The notes beneath the pieces were generated by a model. That model had not been told where the DNA came from and searched no databases. It worked only from the letters and a program-made list of their open reading frames with translations. Both the position numbers and the translations under genes were made by a program. This document shows positions 47,175-56,005 of a stretch of DNA of 58,260 bases, in pieces (the stretch's first letter is position 1; each line of letters opens with the position of its first letter). The DNA comes from an uncultured beta proteobacterium (GTDB lineage Bacteria; Pseudomonadota; Gammaproteobacteria; Burkholderiales; SG8-41): positions 1-58,260 of the forward strand of contig CADECM010000010.1 of assembly GCA_902825845.1 (NCBI GenBank), read 5' to 3'.

Positions 47175-48398
47175 CTATTTCGCGCCCACCGCAACGGCCG
47201 CGCCATCACGCAGCCGTTCCGCGGGTTTCAGCACGATCTTGTCGCCGGGCTTCAGCCCTTGCCGCACCTCCAGCACCTCACCGAAGGCCGCCCCGGTCAG
47301 AACAGGCGTTTCCACGGCCTTGTCCTCGCGCACCACATACGCCACGGTGCGACTGTCACGTTGGACAAGGGCTGACGCCGGCACCACGGTGCGCGGCGCG
47401 CGTTCGGCCGCGGGCGTTTCCTTCGACAAGAACGCCACCTTGGCACTCATCTCCGGCAGAACACGCACGTCCTTGTCGATAAAGCGCACCTTGACGCTGA
47501 CCGTCGCCTTGGCCCGGTCGACGGTCGGCACCATGCGTGCGACGCTGCCGCGAAACCTTTCGCCGGGCAGCGCGTCCAGTTGAATCTCGCACGGCTGTTC
47601 CAGCCTGACCTTGCCCACGCTGGACTCGGACACATCAGCCTCGACCTCCAGCGTCCCCATGTCGGCGATGGTCACCACGGCGCCCTGTGCGCCGCTGGCG
47701 GACGATAACGGCGTGATCATGTCGCCCACATTGGCGTTCTTGGTCAGCACCACGCCGTCAAACGGTGCGCGAATCAGGGTTTGATCGATGGCCACCTGTG
47801 CCGAGCGTGTATTGGCCTGTGCCACCGCTATCGAGGCCTTCAGGCCGACAATCGCAGCCCTCGCCTTCTCGGCCCGCGCCAACGCCACGTCGTGTGCGGC
47901 GGCCGACACGAAATTTTTTTTCAGCAAATCGGCCGAGCGGTCGAGCGCGCGCTGCGCGTCTCGCATTTCGGCTTCGCCCTGCTGCAAATTAGCGCGCGAC
48001 AGGCTCACATTCGCCTGCGCCTGTTGCAGGGCGGCAGTGACATCCTTGTTTTCCAGCCGCGCCAGGATCTCGCCTTCACGCACTGCGCTGCCTTCGCGCA
48101 CGCCCAGCCATTCAAGACGGCCGGTGGCCTTGGACGCCACCGCGGCCTTGCGTTGCGCGACCACATATCCAGTGGCGTTCAACAACGTGTTGGCCTGCGA
48201 CGGGTAGGCCTGGGTCACTACGGCAATTTCCACTGGAATGGCGGCGCGGCTGCGCCAATAGCCGTAGCCTGCCGCTGCCGCTGCCAGCATGAGCAGCAGC
48301 AACAGCCAGCGGCCAAACGCACCGGAGCGTGTACGGCGGCGCACTTGCGGCGTCCCGCTGCGTTCGATGCGCAAACCCGAAAGATCTTCACCAGACAT
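47175..48398 (-). CDS. HlyD/MacA-type membrane-fusion (adaptor) protein
   Basis: 407 residues. A short cytosolic start, one membrane segment (GRWLLLLLMLAAAAAGYGYW), then lipoyl-like halves (GRLEWLGVREGSAVREGEI), a helical hairpin (QAQANVSLSRANLQQGEAEM to LARAEKARAAIVGLKASI) and beta-barrel domains. It would link the inner-membrane ATPase/permeases to an outer-membrane TolC-like channel. It is the first gene of the four-gene efflux operon; an AT-rich element lies directly upstream. The substrate is unknown. Confidence 0.92.
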   Translation of the reverse strand: MSGEDLSGLRIERSGTPQVRRRTRSGAFGRWLLLLLMLAAAAAGYGYWRSRAAIPVEIAVVTQAYPSQANTLLNATGYVVAQRKAAVASKATGRLEWLGVREGSAVREGEILARLENKDVTAALQQAQANVSLSRANLQQGEAEMRDAQRALDRSADLLKKNFVSAAAHDVALARAEKARAAIVGLKASIAVAQANTRSAQVAIDQTLIRAPFDGVVLTKNANVGDMITPLSSASGAQGAVVTIADMGTLEVEADVSESSVGKVRLEQPCEIQLDALPGERFRGSVARMVPTVDRAKATVSVKVRFIDKDVRVLPEMSAKVAFLSKETPAAERAPRTVVPASALVQRDSRTVAYVVREDKAVETPVLTGAAFGEVLEVRQGLKPGDKIVLKPAERLRDGAAVAVGAK

Positions 48399-48401
48399 GG
48401 C

Positions 48402-48434
48402 ATTAATTGAAAGTTGTTTAAAAACATATACTTA
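48402..48434 (-). repeat. AT-rich dispersed element, copy c (before efflux operon)
   Basis: The minus strand reads TAAGTATATGTTTTTAAACA and then an A/T-rich tail up to 4 bp before the adaptor ATG. It occupies the place where the ribosome-binding site and promoter of the operon should be. Confidence 0.7.
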
Positions 48435-48550
48435 TATTATTTCTCGCACTGTTAGTGTAGCAGCATTGCTGCACCGCGACACGCGCACCGATTTTGTGGT
48501 GCCGCGGACTTCGGTTAAAGTCCGAGCCAAATTTTTGAGGAGAAACACAG

Positions 48551-49414
48551 TTGATCACCGCTCGTCGCACCGGCGCCGCGCTCGGCGCGGAAATTCAGGG
48601 TGTCGATTTGTCCAAGGACATCGACGATGCCACGTTCCGGCAAATTCTCGATCTGTGGCACGAACACGAAGTGGTGTTTTTCCGCGATCAGAAGCTCACC
48701 CCCGCGCAACATGTCGCGTTCAGCCGCCGCTTTGGCGAACTGGAGCTGCACGTGCGCAAGGACTGCTGCCGGCCCGGCTACCACGAGTTGTTCGTGGTTT
48801 CCAATATTGTCGAGGACGGCAAGCCCATTGGTTCTCAGGATGCCGGCCTGTTCTGGCATTCCGATCTTTGCTACCTGAAGATTCCCAGCCGCGGGTCGCT
48901 GTTCTACGCGCTGGAAGTGCCGCACGACGACAGCGGAAAACCCTTGGGCGACACGCTGTTTGCCAGTGCCACCGCCGCCTACGACGCTTTGCCTGCAGCC
49001 ACGCGGCAGACGATTGCCGGTCTCAAAGCCGTGCAATCGTACAAAAAAGGCTACTACCGCGATCGCAACGGCGGCCGGCGCAAACCGTTAACCCCGGAAC
49101 AGGAAGCCAAAACGCCGGATGTGGAACACCCGATCGCGCGCACCCACCCGGTCACCGGCAAAAAATGCCTGTTTGTAAATGAAGGTTACACCGCCCGCAT
49201 CGCCGGCATGCCCGGCCCCGACGGCGATGCGCTGCTGAATGATTTGATCACCCATTCGACCAAACCTGAATTCGTCTACCGCCATTCCTGGCGCGCGGGC
49301 GACTTTCTGCTGTGGGACAACTGCCTGGTGCAGCATCTGGCAATCCACGACTACAAGCTGCCATTGCGGCGGCACATGGAGCGCACCACGCTGACCGGCA
49401 CGGCGCCGTTTTAG
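48551..49414 (+). CDS. TauD/TfdA-family Fe(II)/2-oxoglutarate dioxygenase
   Basis: 287 residues from TTG 48551 with GAGGAG nine bases before it. Iron ligands: HSD in FWHSDLCYL (about H102, D104) and a distal histidine in CLVQHLAIHDY. The beginning ALGAEIQGVDLSK is typical of TauD. It is a third member of this superfamily in the window, not adjacent to the other two. Substrate unknown. Confidence 0.88.
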   Translation: MITARRTGAALGAEIQGVDLSKDIDDATFRQILDLWHEHEVVFFRDQKLTPAQHVAFSRRFGELELHVRKDCCRPGYHELFVVSNIVEDGKPIGSQDAGLFWHSDLCYLKIPSRGSLFYALEVPHDDSGKPLGDTLFASATAAYDALPAATRQTIAGLKAVQSYKKGYYRDRNGGRRKPLTPEQEAKTPDVEHPIARTHPVTGKKCLFVNEGYTARIAGMPGPDGDALLNDLITHSTKPEFVYRHSWRAGDFLLWDNCLVQHLAIHDYKLPLRRHMERTTLTGTAPF

Positions 49415-50118
49415 TTCACGGCGCGGTACAGGCGTTGATCAAATAACGCCCCGCTCATCGGAGTAATGGTTTCCCGAAAACCCACGGTATGGCTGGCGCC
49501 CTCGTGCGCTTCCAGCGCCTTCTGGTCTTTCCACACCTCGACCAGCGTCAGATGGTTGGGCCGGTTCAACTGCTGCAGCACGTCGTAGCGCAGATTGCCG
49601 GCATCGCGGCGGCTGGGTTCGACCATTTGCCCGAGTGCGGCGATGCCTTCGTCTTTTTTCGGCGGAATGTAGTCGACGTGCGTCACCGTGAACACGGTCG
49701 CCGCCGTGACGGCCGGTGCACCCGACGCATGAGCCACGGCGAGGCCGCGGTGCGGCCGCTCGTCGTAGCCCGCGGCAAGCAGGGGCTGAAGCTGATCGCG
49801 AAAGGCTTTGCGCGGCGCCGCGGCCAGCGCGGCGTCGAAGGTGGTGCTGTCTTGCCACACTTCGATCAGCGCGAAATGATGTGGCCGCTCGCGCCGTTGC
49901 AGTGCCTCGAAGCGCACACTGCCGTCGGACGTGCGCATCGCAGCGCGCAGCCTGCGCAACAGCGCCGACGCTTTGCCCGAGGCGCCCGGCGCCACCTCAA
50001 TGTAAGTAACACCATATGCCGGTGCCACCGGCGCAGGCGCCGGCAGGCCCTGTGCGGACGCGCCCGACGCGACAATTGCCATCGTCACCGCCATCCACAT
50101 ACGCGGTATTGTTCTCAT
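49411..50118 (-). CDS. Exported protein with two antibiotic-biosynthesis-monooxygenase (ABM) domains
   Basis: 235 residues from ATG 50118. Signal peptide: MWMAVTMAIVASGASAQ. Two ferredoxin-like ABM repeats follow: VTYIEVAPGASGKASALLRR...FALIEVWQDSTTFDAALA and THVDYIPPKKDEGIAALGQM...LTLVEVWKDQKALEAHEG. ABM domains oxidise quinol-like or heme-like compounds without cofactors, or are mere structural folds; two fused copies with an export signal are uncommon. Its stop overlaps that of the convergent dioxygenase gene by 4 bp. Confidence 0.82.
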   Translation of the reverse strand: MRTIPRMWMAVTMAIVASGASAQGLPAPAPVAPAYGVTYIEVAPGASGKASALLRRLRAAMRTSDGSVRFEALQRRERPHHFALIEVWQDSTTFDAALAAAPRKAFRDQLQPLLAAGYDERPHRGLAVAHASGAPAVTAATVFTVTHVDYIPPKKDEGIAALGQMVEPSRRDAGNLRYDVLQQLNRPNHLTLVEVWKDQKALEAHEGASHTVGFRETITPMSGALFDQRLYRAVN

Positions 50119-50144
50119 GGTGTCATCCCCTGAACCGTTGTCCG

Positions 50145-51269
50145 TCACCAGCCACTGAAGCGTGGCCACACCGACGCGATGCCCGAGGCGTCGTCGAGCA
50201 CCTGATACGCCGCATGCTGCGCCGCCGTGGCGCAGGCGTGATTGGGCAGCACGCGCAGCAGCGTGCCCACCGGATAACGCGCCGCATCGATCGCGGCGCA
50301 GTCGCGCCGCGCCACAATGCCGTGCTCCTGATTGGCGCTGGCGACAATCAGATCGTCGACCGGCTTGCCGCCGGCATCGCACACCACGCCATAACCCTGA
50401 TCGGTTTTCTGTCCGGCAGTGCCGCGGTCGCGCGACATCGCCATCCATCCGGCATCGGTGATGATCCAGCCCTTTTCCGGCTGGTGCCCGATCACGCTGC
50501 ACAGCACGCTAAGCGCGATATCGTCGATTGCGCACACACCGAGCCCGGCCATGAACAAATCAAAAAACATGTAGACGCCCACGCGCACTTCGGTAACGCC
50601 GGCAAGATCCCCGGCAAACGTGGCGGTGGGCGTCGAGCCCACGCTCACCACCGGACAGGGCATGCCAGCCGCGCGCAACTGTGTCGCACAGCGCACGGCC
50701 TCGTCACGCTCGCGCGCGGCATAGACGCGAATTTCGTCCGGCGACTTGCAGTCGTATGAACCGCCCGCGTGCGTCATCACACCGCGCAGGTTGGCGCCAA
50801 GAATGCCGCCGATTTCGGTGAGCAGCGCGGCACCGGGTTTGACACCCGCGCGATGGCCGTCGCTGTCGATCTCGATCAATGCCGGCACTGCCGCATGCGT
50901 GGCGCGACTTTTTGCGGCCACCGCGCGTGCCGCCTCGACGCTGTCGAGAATGATCATGAGATCGCAACCGCGTGCGCGCAACGCCGCCACGTGATCGAGC
51001 TTGTTGGGCGCGATACCCACCGCATACAAAATGTCCCGATAACCCGCCGCGAAAAATTGCTCGGCCTCCTTCAGCGTCGACACCGTGATGCCGCCCGTAC
51101 CCGGCGGCACGGCGCGGCCCACCACATCGGCGGACTTCGCGGTCTTCACATGCGGGCGCAGTTGCGCGCCGAGACGGGTGATGTGCGTGCGCATGCGCGC
51201 CAGGTTGTGGTCCAGTCTGGCGCGATCCAGCAGCAGCGCCGGCGTTTCCAGCGCATGAAGTGAATTCAT
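50145..51269 (-). CDS. D-threonine aldolase/D-serine dehydratase-like PLP enzyme
   Basis: 374 residues. A fold-type III (alanine-racemase-like) barrel with the PLP lysine at K42 (LRPHVKTAKS) and phosphate-binding SVGSTPT. The C-terminal domain has the metal-binding pair in LPNHACAT, as in D-threonine aldolase and D-serine dehydratase. It should cleave or dehydrate a D-3-hydroxy amino acid using a divalent metal. It precedes the ABM gene on the same strand (26 bp) and is divergent from the cysteine dioxygenase-like gene. Confidence 0.9.
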   Translation of the reverse strand: MNSLHALETPALLLDRARLDHNLARMRTHITRLGAQLRPHVKTAKSADVVGRAVPPGTGGITVSTLKEAEQFFAAGYRDILYAVGIAPNKLDHVAALRARGCDLMIILDSVEAARAVAAKSRATHAAVPALIEIDSDGHRAGVKPGAALLTEIGGILGANLRGVMTHAGGSYDCKSPDEIRVYAARERDEAVRCATQLRAAGMPCPVVSVGSTPTATFAGDLAGVTEVRVGVYMFFDLFMAGLGVCAIDDIALSVLCSVIGHQPEKGWIITDAGWMAMSRDRGTAGQKTDQGYGVVCDAGGKPVDDLIVASANQEHGIVARRDCAAIDAARYPVGTLLRVLPNHACATAAQHAAYQVLDDASGIASVWPRFSGW

Positions 51270-51270
51270 A

Positions 51271-51306
51271 TTGTAACTATTTGATTTTATTAATATTTTT
51301 TAATAA
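51271..51306 (+). repeat. AT-rich dispersed element, copy i (divergent promoter region)
   Basis: Plus-strand TAACTATTTGATTTTATTAA and a T-rich tail. It abuts the start codon of the D-threonine aldolase-like gene (51269) and lies within the 127-bp divergent gap. Confidence 0.6.
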
Positions 51307-51396
51307 GGGCCTGCTTTACCCATACGCGCCATTATGCTCCAATACGCGGCGGGCACCATCATCCAGATGACGCACCCTGCTGAAAGGAATCCTTCG

Positions 51397-51954
51397 ATGA
51401 AAGTCCACGACCTCGTCGCCCGCTTTGCCAAAGCCGGCGACAGCGCCAACCCGATGAACGCCGCGCGCGAGGAACTCGACGCCATCCGCAACGACGTCGG
51501 CGCGATCGAGAATGCTCTGGCCTATGTATCGGGCACTGGCGGCAATGCGCGCCAGGTGTTTTATCGCTCGCCGACGATGACGCTGCTCAAAGTGTGCTTT
51601 CCCGCCGGCCGCCGTACGCCGCCGCACAACCACGGCACCTGGGCACAAATCCTGCTGCTGTCCGGCGCGGAAAAGAACACGCTGTATCGCAACGAGGGCG
51701 GCAAACTGCGCAAGGCGTCGGAAGTCACGCTGGCACGCGGCACGGTGCTGCCGATGATGGCGGATACGGCGCATGTTGCCGAGTGCCTGGGCAACGTGCC
51801 CGCGATCGGCCTGCATGTTTACGGCGGCGACATTCTCGAACTGCCGCGCCAGATGTGGAATCCCGAAACGCTGGAGGCACACCAGCTCGACTGGACCGTT
51901 TACGAAACCTTCGCGCAGGCGGCCTCGAAAGCCGCGAGCGCGCCGCTCGCGTAA
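51397..51954 (+). CDS. Cysteine dioxygenase-family cupin
   Basis: 185 residues from ATG 51397 (GAAAGGA upstream). Three iron-ligand histidines are visible: two in PPHNHGTWAQI and one in GLHVYGGDI. The size and pattern match bacterial thiol dioxygenases such as 3-mercaptopropionate dioxygenase as well as cysteine dioxygenase. It would convert a thiol to a sulfinate with O2. The amidase starts 17 bp downstream, suggesting co-transcription. Confidence 0.85.
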   Translation: MKVHDLVARFAKAGDSANPMNAAREELDAIRNDVGAIENALAYVSGTGGNARQVFYRSPTMTLLKVCFPAGRRTPPHNHGTWAQILLLSGAEKNTLYRNEGGKLRKASEVTLARGTVLPMMADTAHVAECLGNVPAIGLHVYGGDILELPRQMWNPETLEAHQLDWTVYETFAQAASKAASAPLA

Positions 51955-51970
51955 AATGGAGAAGACGTTC

Positions 51971-54304
51971 ATGCCGGATCAAAGCGCTGGCCAGGGCACC
52001 ACCTTCCAGCTTGAAGAAGCCACCATCGGCCAATTGCACGCGGCCATCCGTGCCGGCAACATTACCGTGGTCGAAGTGGTCAGACACTATATCAAGCGCG
52101 TGCAGGCGTTCAACGGCGTATCCAGCATGCTGGTCACCGCCGACGGCGCGGACGTGGCGCCTGCCACCGGCACGGTGCGCGGCGGCGCGCCACTGAAATT
52201 TCCCACGCAAACCGTGAAGGCCTCGACCTTCCTGCCCGACCTCGACAAATATACGGGCAAGCCGCTGGAATTCGGGCGCATGGAATCCACCGCATCCGAC
52301 CCGTCGGTGCAACAACAGTTCGGCATGGTGGCAGGCATACCCAATGCGGGACAGGTCAATGCGCTGGCCACGCTCAACATCCGCGGCGAGCGTTCAGTCA
52401 CCTGCAAGGGCGATTTCGACCGCCATCCGTCGTTGGGCCCGCTGCCTCGGGGCGCACCGCCGGTGTGTGACGAATTCCGCCGTCAGCCCGACGCGCTGGA
52501 ACGCGCCGCCGAACTCGACGCGCAGTACGGCAGCCATCCCGATCTCGACGCCATGCCGATGTATGGCGTGGTGTTTTCGTTCAAGGATGCGTTCGACACC
52601 AGGGACATGCGCAGCACCTGCGGCGGCGATGCGGCCTACGACATCGACTTTCCCGCGCGCGACCACATCCTCGTCGATCAACTGCGCAAGAAGGGAGCAA
52701 TCATCTTCGCCAAGGCGGTGAACACCGAATACAACGGCCGCGCCGGCGACCCTGGCGGACGCCACACGCCCGACAAGGTGCTGCCTTCGACACTCGGCTA
52801 CCAGCGTGCCACCTGGGGCGGCAATCCATCGAATCCGTACGACACCACGCGCGCGGCCTCGCTCGGCTCAAGCTCCGGTTCGGCACTGTCGGTCAGCACC
52901 AATATGGTGATGGCGAGTCTCGGCGAAGAAACGCGGGCCTCCTGCCGCGGGCCGTCGAATCACAATTCGGTGGCGCTGATTCTGCCGCACAAGGCGATGC
53001 TCGGGTTTGACGGCGGCGCCATCGGCGCCGACATCTACTGCGATCGCAGCGGTATCCACTGCCGCGCCATCAACGACTGCGCGAAAATTCTCGATGCACT
53101 GCAGGACACCGGCGCGCAAGCCGGTAGCGGCTATTACGATCCGCGCGACGTTTACACCACCGTGCCGCGCTCGGCGGTGTTGGCATCGTACGCGAAACAT
53201 ACGGCTGCGCCCGGCGATCTCAAGGGCATGCGCCTGGGCATCATTCGCGAGTCGATGGCCTATCCGCCCGGCAACACATCCGAAGAACCCATCGTCACCG
53301 CCGCCGCGCGCGAAATCAAGGCCATCCTCGGCGCCAAACTCGGCGCAACGCTGGTGGAATCCACCCACCGCCACTGGCCGCGGGATCCCGAGTGTGAATT
53401 GATGACCGTGGATTTTCGCACCGCGCTGGCGCGGCTGGTGCCGGTGTTCATGCCGGATATTCTGTTTCGTCTCGGCAAGGACGGCGAGCCGGTATTCAAG
53501 GAATTCGCCGCCGCCATCGTGCCCACGGTGTTCGCGCCGGGCAAAGTGTTCGGCAGCGGCGGCATGCTGCCGATCGACTACATGGTCGAACTCGCCGACG
53601 GCCGCATCGAGCCGCCGGTCAATTTCGACATCGGCACGGTGCAGGATCAAATTCTTGCCAACAGCTTCCGCTTTCATATCCCGCAGTATCTCAAGCGCCG
53701 CGCCGCGGACTGGAAGGCGCGCGGTTATGTGGAAACGCTGGATGATTTCGCCCGGCTCAATGCGCGCTCCAAGTTCTGGGGCGACGACGGTCGCGCCGGA
53801 TTCAAAAACTGGGAAGAAATCACTGATCCGCGCAATGTGCTCGGGGGCCGCCAGGGCGTGGATGAGCGCATCATGCTGCGCGAGCTGCTACGGCGGGTGG
53901 ACATGATGGTCATCCATGAAAACCGGCTCGACTGTCTGGTGCGCGTGCACACTGTGTTTCCACCGGCGAAAATCGGCCATGCGCACCAGCCCGGCTACAA
54001 CGGCAACACCCGTCCCGAAACCTACTACGGCCCCAACGCCGGCCTCACCGAGATCCTGATTCCCGCAGGCTATGTGTCCGTCGCCTACGATCCGGTCTAC
54101 AAACTCTCGGCTGACGGCAAGCGCTACGACATGGCGCACTCGGACAAGCCCACGCCGCTCGCCGCGCCGGGTCTGCCGTTTTCGCTGGTGTTCCGCGTGG
54201 AACCGGGCAAGGAGGATATTTCGCTGCGGGTTGCCGCGGCGTACGAAGCCGCGTCAAAACGGCGCGTGCCGCCGCCAGCGTTTGGTCCTCTGCCGCGACA
54301 GTAA
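51971..54304 (+). CDS. Long amidase-signature family protein
   Basis: 777 residues from ATG 51971 (GGAGAAG upstream; ATG 51956 also possible). Amidase-signature elements: catalytic lysine in VVFSFKDAFDT (about residue 205), Ser loop LGSSSGSALSVS (about 300), and GEETRASCRGPS (about 325) where the family usually has GTDTGGSIRGPA, so the nucleophilic Ser is kept but its neighbours differ. The protein is about 300 residues longer than typical amidases, with extra N-terminal and C-terminal regions. No signal peptide is evident. It probably hydrolyses an amide or ester. Confidence 0.85.
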   Translation: MPDQSAGQGTTFQLEEATIGQLHAAIRAGNITVVEVVRHYIKRVQAFNGVSSMLVTADGADVAPATGTVRGGAPLKFPTQTVKASTFLPDLDKYTGKPLEFGRMESTASDPSVQQQFGMVAGIPNAGQVNALATLNIRGERSVTCKGDFDRHPSLGPLPRGAPPVCDEFRRQPDALERAAELDAQYGSHPDLDAMPMYGVVFSFKDAFDTRDMRSTCGGDAAYDIDFPARDHILVDQLRKKGAIIFAKAVNTEYNGRAGDPGGRHTPDKVLPSTLGYQRATWGGNPSNPYDTTRAASLGSSSGSALSVSTNMVMASLGEETRASCRGPSNHNSVALILPHKAMLGFDGGAIGADIYCDRSGIHCRAINDCAKILDALQDTGAQAGSGYYDPRDVYTTVPRSAVLASYAKHTAAPGDLKGMRLGIIRESMAYPPGNTSEEPIVTAAAREIKAILGAKLGATLVESTHRHWPRDPECELMTVDFRTALARLVPVFMPDILFRLGKDGEPVFKEFAAAIVPTVFAPGKVFGSGGMLPIDYMVELADGRIEPPVNFDIGTVQDQILANSFRFHIPQYLKRRAADWKARGYVETLDDFARLNARSKFWGDDGRAGFKNWEEITDPRNVLGGRQGVDERIMLRELLRRVDMMVIHENRLDCLVRVHTVFPPAKIGHAHQPGYNGNTRPETYYGPNAGLTEILIPAGYVSVAYDPVYKLSADGKRYDMAHSDKPTPLAAPGLPFSLVFRVEPGKEDISLRVAAAYEAASKRRVPPPAFGPLPRQ

Positions 54305-54337
54305 TGCTTTAGAACAACCCGGCTTGCCTGGTGACGC

Positions 54338-54871
54338 TTACCAGGTGGGCGGTTTGGGATTGTCGCGCGCCGCTTCCAGGGATTCGATGCGCGGTCCGGG
54401 ACTCATGGGACGCGATTGCTGGCCTGGCGCAAGCTGATCCATGTCGCAGAACAACTCCAGGTGATAACCATCCGGGTCGGTAAATTCGACGCTGGTATGC
54501 CCGCCCAGACGCCGACGCCCCTCGAAGGTGATCGGCACCCCGCGCTCCCGCAGATAAGCGCGAATGTCGAACAATTCGTCGATGCCGCTCACCTGCATCG
54601 CAAAGTGATTGAGCTTCACGGCATCTTTGGCGGGCACTTCGGCGCTCGCGCCGGCGGATGGAAAAAGCCCGATGGTGTGGTGATCCCCCACCCCGGTCAG
54701 GAACGCCCCGCCCGTTTCCTGCCGGTCGGATACCCTGAAATTAAGCACTTCGGTGTAAAACCGGATCGAGCGCTCCACATCCCGCACCTGCAGCACGATA
54801 TGACCGAGCCTCTGGATGCGCACGGGACTCGGCCGGGTTGCGGGCCGGACTTCGTTTTCGACATGATCCAT
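54338..54871 (-). CDS. VOC-superfamily (glyoxalase/extradiol-type) protein
   Basis: 177 residues from ATG 54871, chosen for AGGAGGA upstream. Two beta-alpha-beta-beta-beta modules: RLGHIVLQVRDVERSIRFYT (metal His in the first strand) and KLNHFAMQVSGIDELFDI, ending in DPDGYHLELFCD with the Glu ligand position. Fits a single-subunit VOC enzyme such as an extradiol dioxygenase or lyase; the substrate is not clear. It is convergent with the amidase. Confidence 0.87.
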   Translation of the reverse strand: MDHVENEVRPATRPSPVRIQRLGHIVLQVRDVERSIRFYTEVLNFRVSDRQETGGAFLTGVGDHHTIGLFPSAGASAEVPAKDAVKLNHFAMQVSGIDELFDIRAYLRERGVPITFEGRRRLGGHTSVEFTDPDGYHLELFCDMDQLAPGQQSRPMSPGPRIESLEAARDNPKPPTW

Positions 54872-54972
54872 GGGAATTTCCTCCTGCGTGGCGTAAACAT
54901 CCATGGCGCCCCCTCGGGCGTCAGCCAAAGTCTACCGCACAAGCCGCCGCGGAAACTACCCGCACGCCGGCG

Positions 54973-55944
54973 CTAATCCGGTTTCGCGCCCGAAAGCTTT
55001 ACAGCCCTGCCCCAGCGCACAATTTCCTCACGGATAAACTGTCCAAACGGCCCCGGCGCGCTGCCGACGATCTCCACGCCTTGCGCCTCCAGCTTGCCTC
55101 GCACATCGGGCAGCGCAAGCACGCGCACAAATTCCGCGTGCAGCCGCCCGATCACGGGCTTGGGCGTTGCCGCGGGTAGCACCACGCCCCACCACCCGGT
55201 GGCGTGGTAATCAGGATAGCCCGCTTCCGCGATGGTCGGCACCTCGGGTGCGGTTTTGGAGCGCGCCTTGCCCGTGAGTGCAATCGCGCGCAGACGTCCC
55301 GCCTTGACCTGCGCCCCCACCGCCAGTTGCGTGCCGAATGTGCAGTTGACCTGTCCCGACATCACGTCCGTCAGCGCCGGCGCCAGCCCCTTGTAGGGAA
55401 TGTGCTGCATGTCGATGCCGGCGCTGGCCTTCAGCAGCTCCCCCATCAGATGCGCGGACCCGCCGCTGCCGGTTGACGCGTAAGATAGCGCACCCGGTTT
55501 GGCCCTGGCCAGGGCGACCAGATCCTTGACGGATTTCACCGGCAACTGTGGCGAACACACCATCAGGTAAGGCCCCGTACCTATCTGTGTCACGGGGGCA
55601 AAATCACGCAGCGTGTCGTACGGCAGCTTGCGATACAGGCTGACATTGATCGCAAACGCCGTCGGCACCAGCAGCATGGTGTGGCCGTCGGGATTGGCCT
55701 TCGCCACCAGATCGGAGCCGATCAGGGTGCCGCCGCCGGGACGATTATCCACCACCACCTGTTTTCCCCAGGCATCGGTGAGTTTTTGTGCGGTAAGCCG
55801 CGCCACAAAATCATTGATCGCACCCGGCGTGTAGGGCACGATAAACCGCACCGAACGGCCGGGGTAGTTCGCGGCGCTGTCTGCCGCATTGGCTCCAGCA
55901 GACAACATCGCCGAAGCGCACAGCAGCGCCAATCCGGGTTTCAT
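54973..55944 (-). CDS. TctC/Bug-family periplasmic substrate-binding protein
   Basis: 323 residues from ATG 55944. Signal peptide: LALLCASAMLSAGANA. Signatures: YPGRSVRFIVPYTPGAIND, VVDNRPGGGTLIG, KANPDGHTML, VPTIAEAGYPDY. It precedes the VOC gene on the same strand, with about 100 bp between, and may supply that enzyme's substrate (inference). No TctA/B nearby. Confidence 0.92.
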   Translation of the reverse strand: MKPGLALLCASAMLSAGANAADSAANYPGRSVRFIVPYTPGAINDFVARLTAQKLTDAWGKQVVVDNRPGGGTLIGSDLVAKANPDGHTMLLVPTAFAINVSLYRKLPYDTLRDFAPVTQIGTGPYLMVCSPQLPVKSVKDLVALARAKPGALSYASTGSGGSAHLMGELLKASAGIDMQHIPYKGLAPALTDVMSGQVNCTFGTQLAVGAQVKAGRLRAIALTGKARSKTAPEVPTIAEAGYPDYHATGWWGVVLPAATPKPVIGRLHAEFVRVLALPDVRGKLEAQGVEIVGSAPGPFGQFIREEIVRWGRAVKLSGAKPD

Positions 55945-56005
55945 GACCACTCGCACGTCCAGAAAGTAATAAAGCCCGTGATTGTACGGGATGCGGTGTC
56001 CGTCT

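Noticed and set aside
48421..48443. AT-rich element c read simply as the sigma-70 promoter of the efflux operon
   Set aside because: A promoter there is possible, but 20 identical bases are shared with the copy inside rarA, which cannot be a promoter of a downstream gene in the same way.
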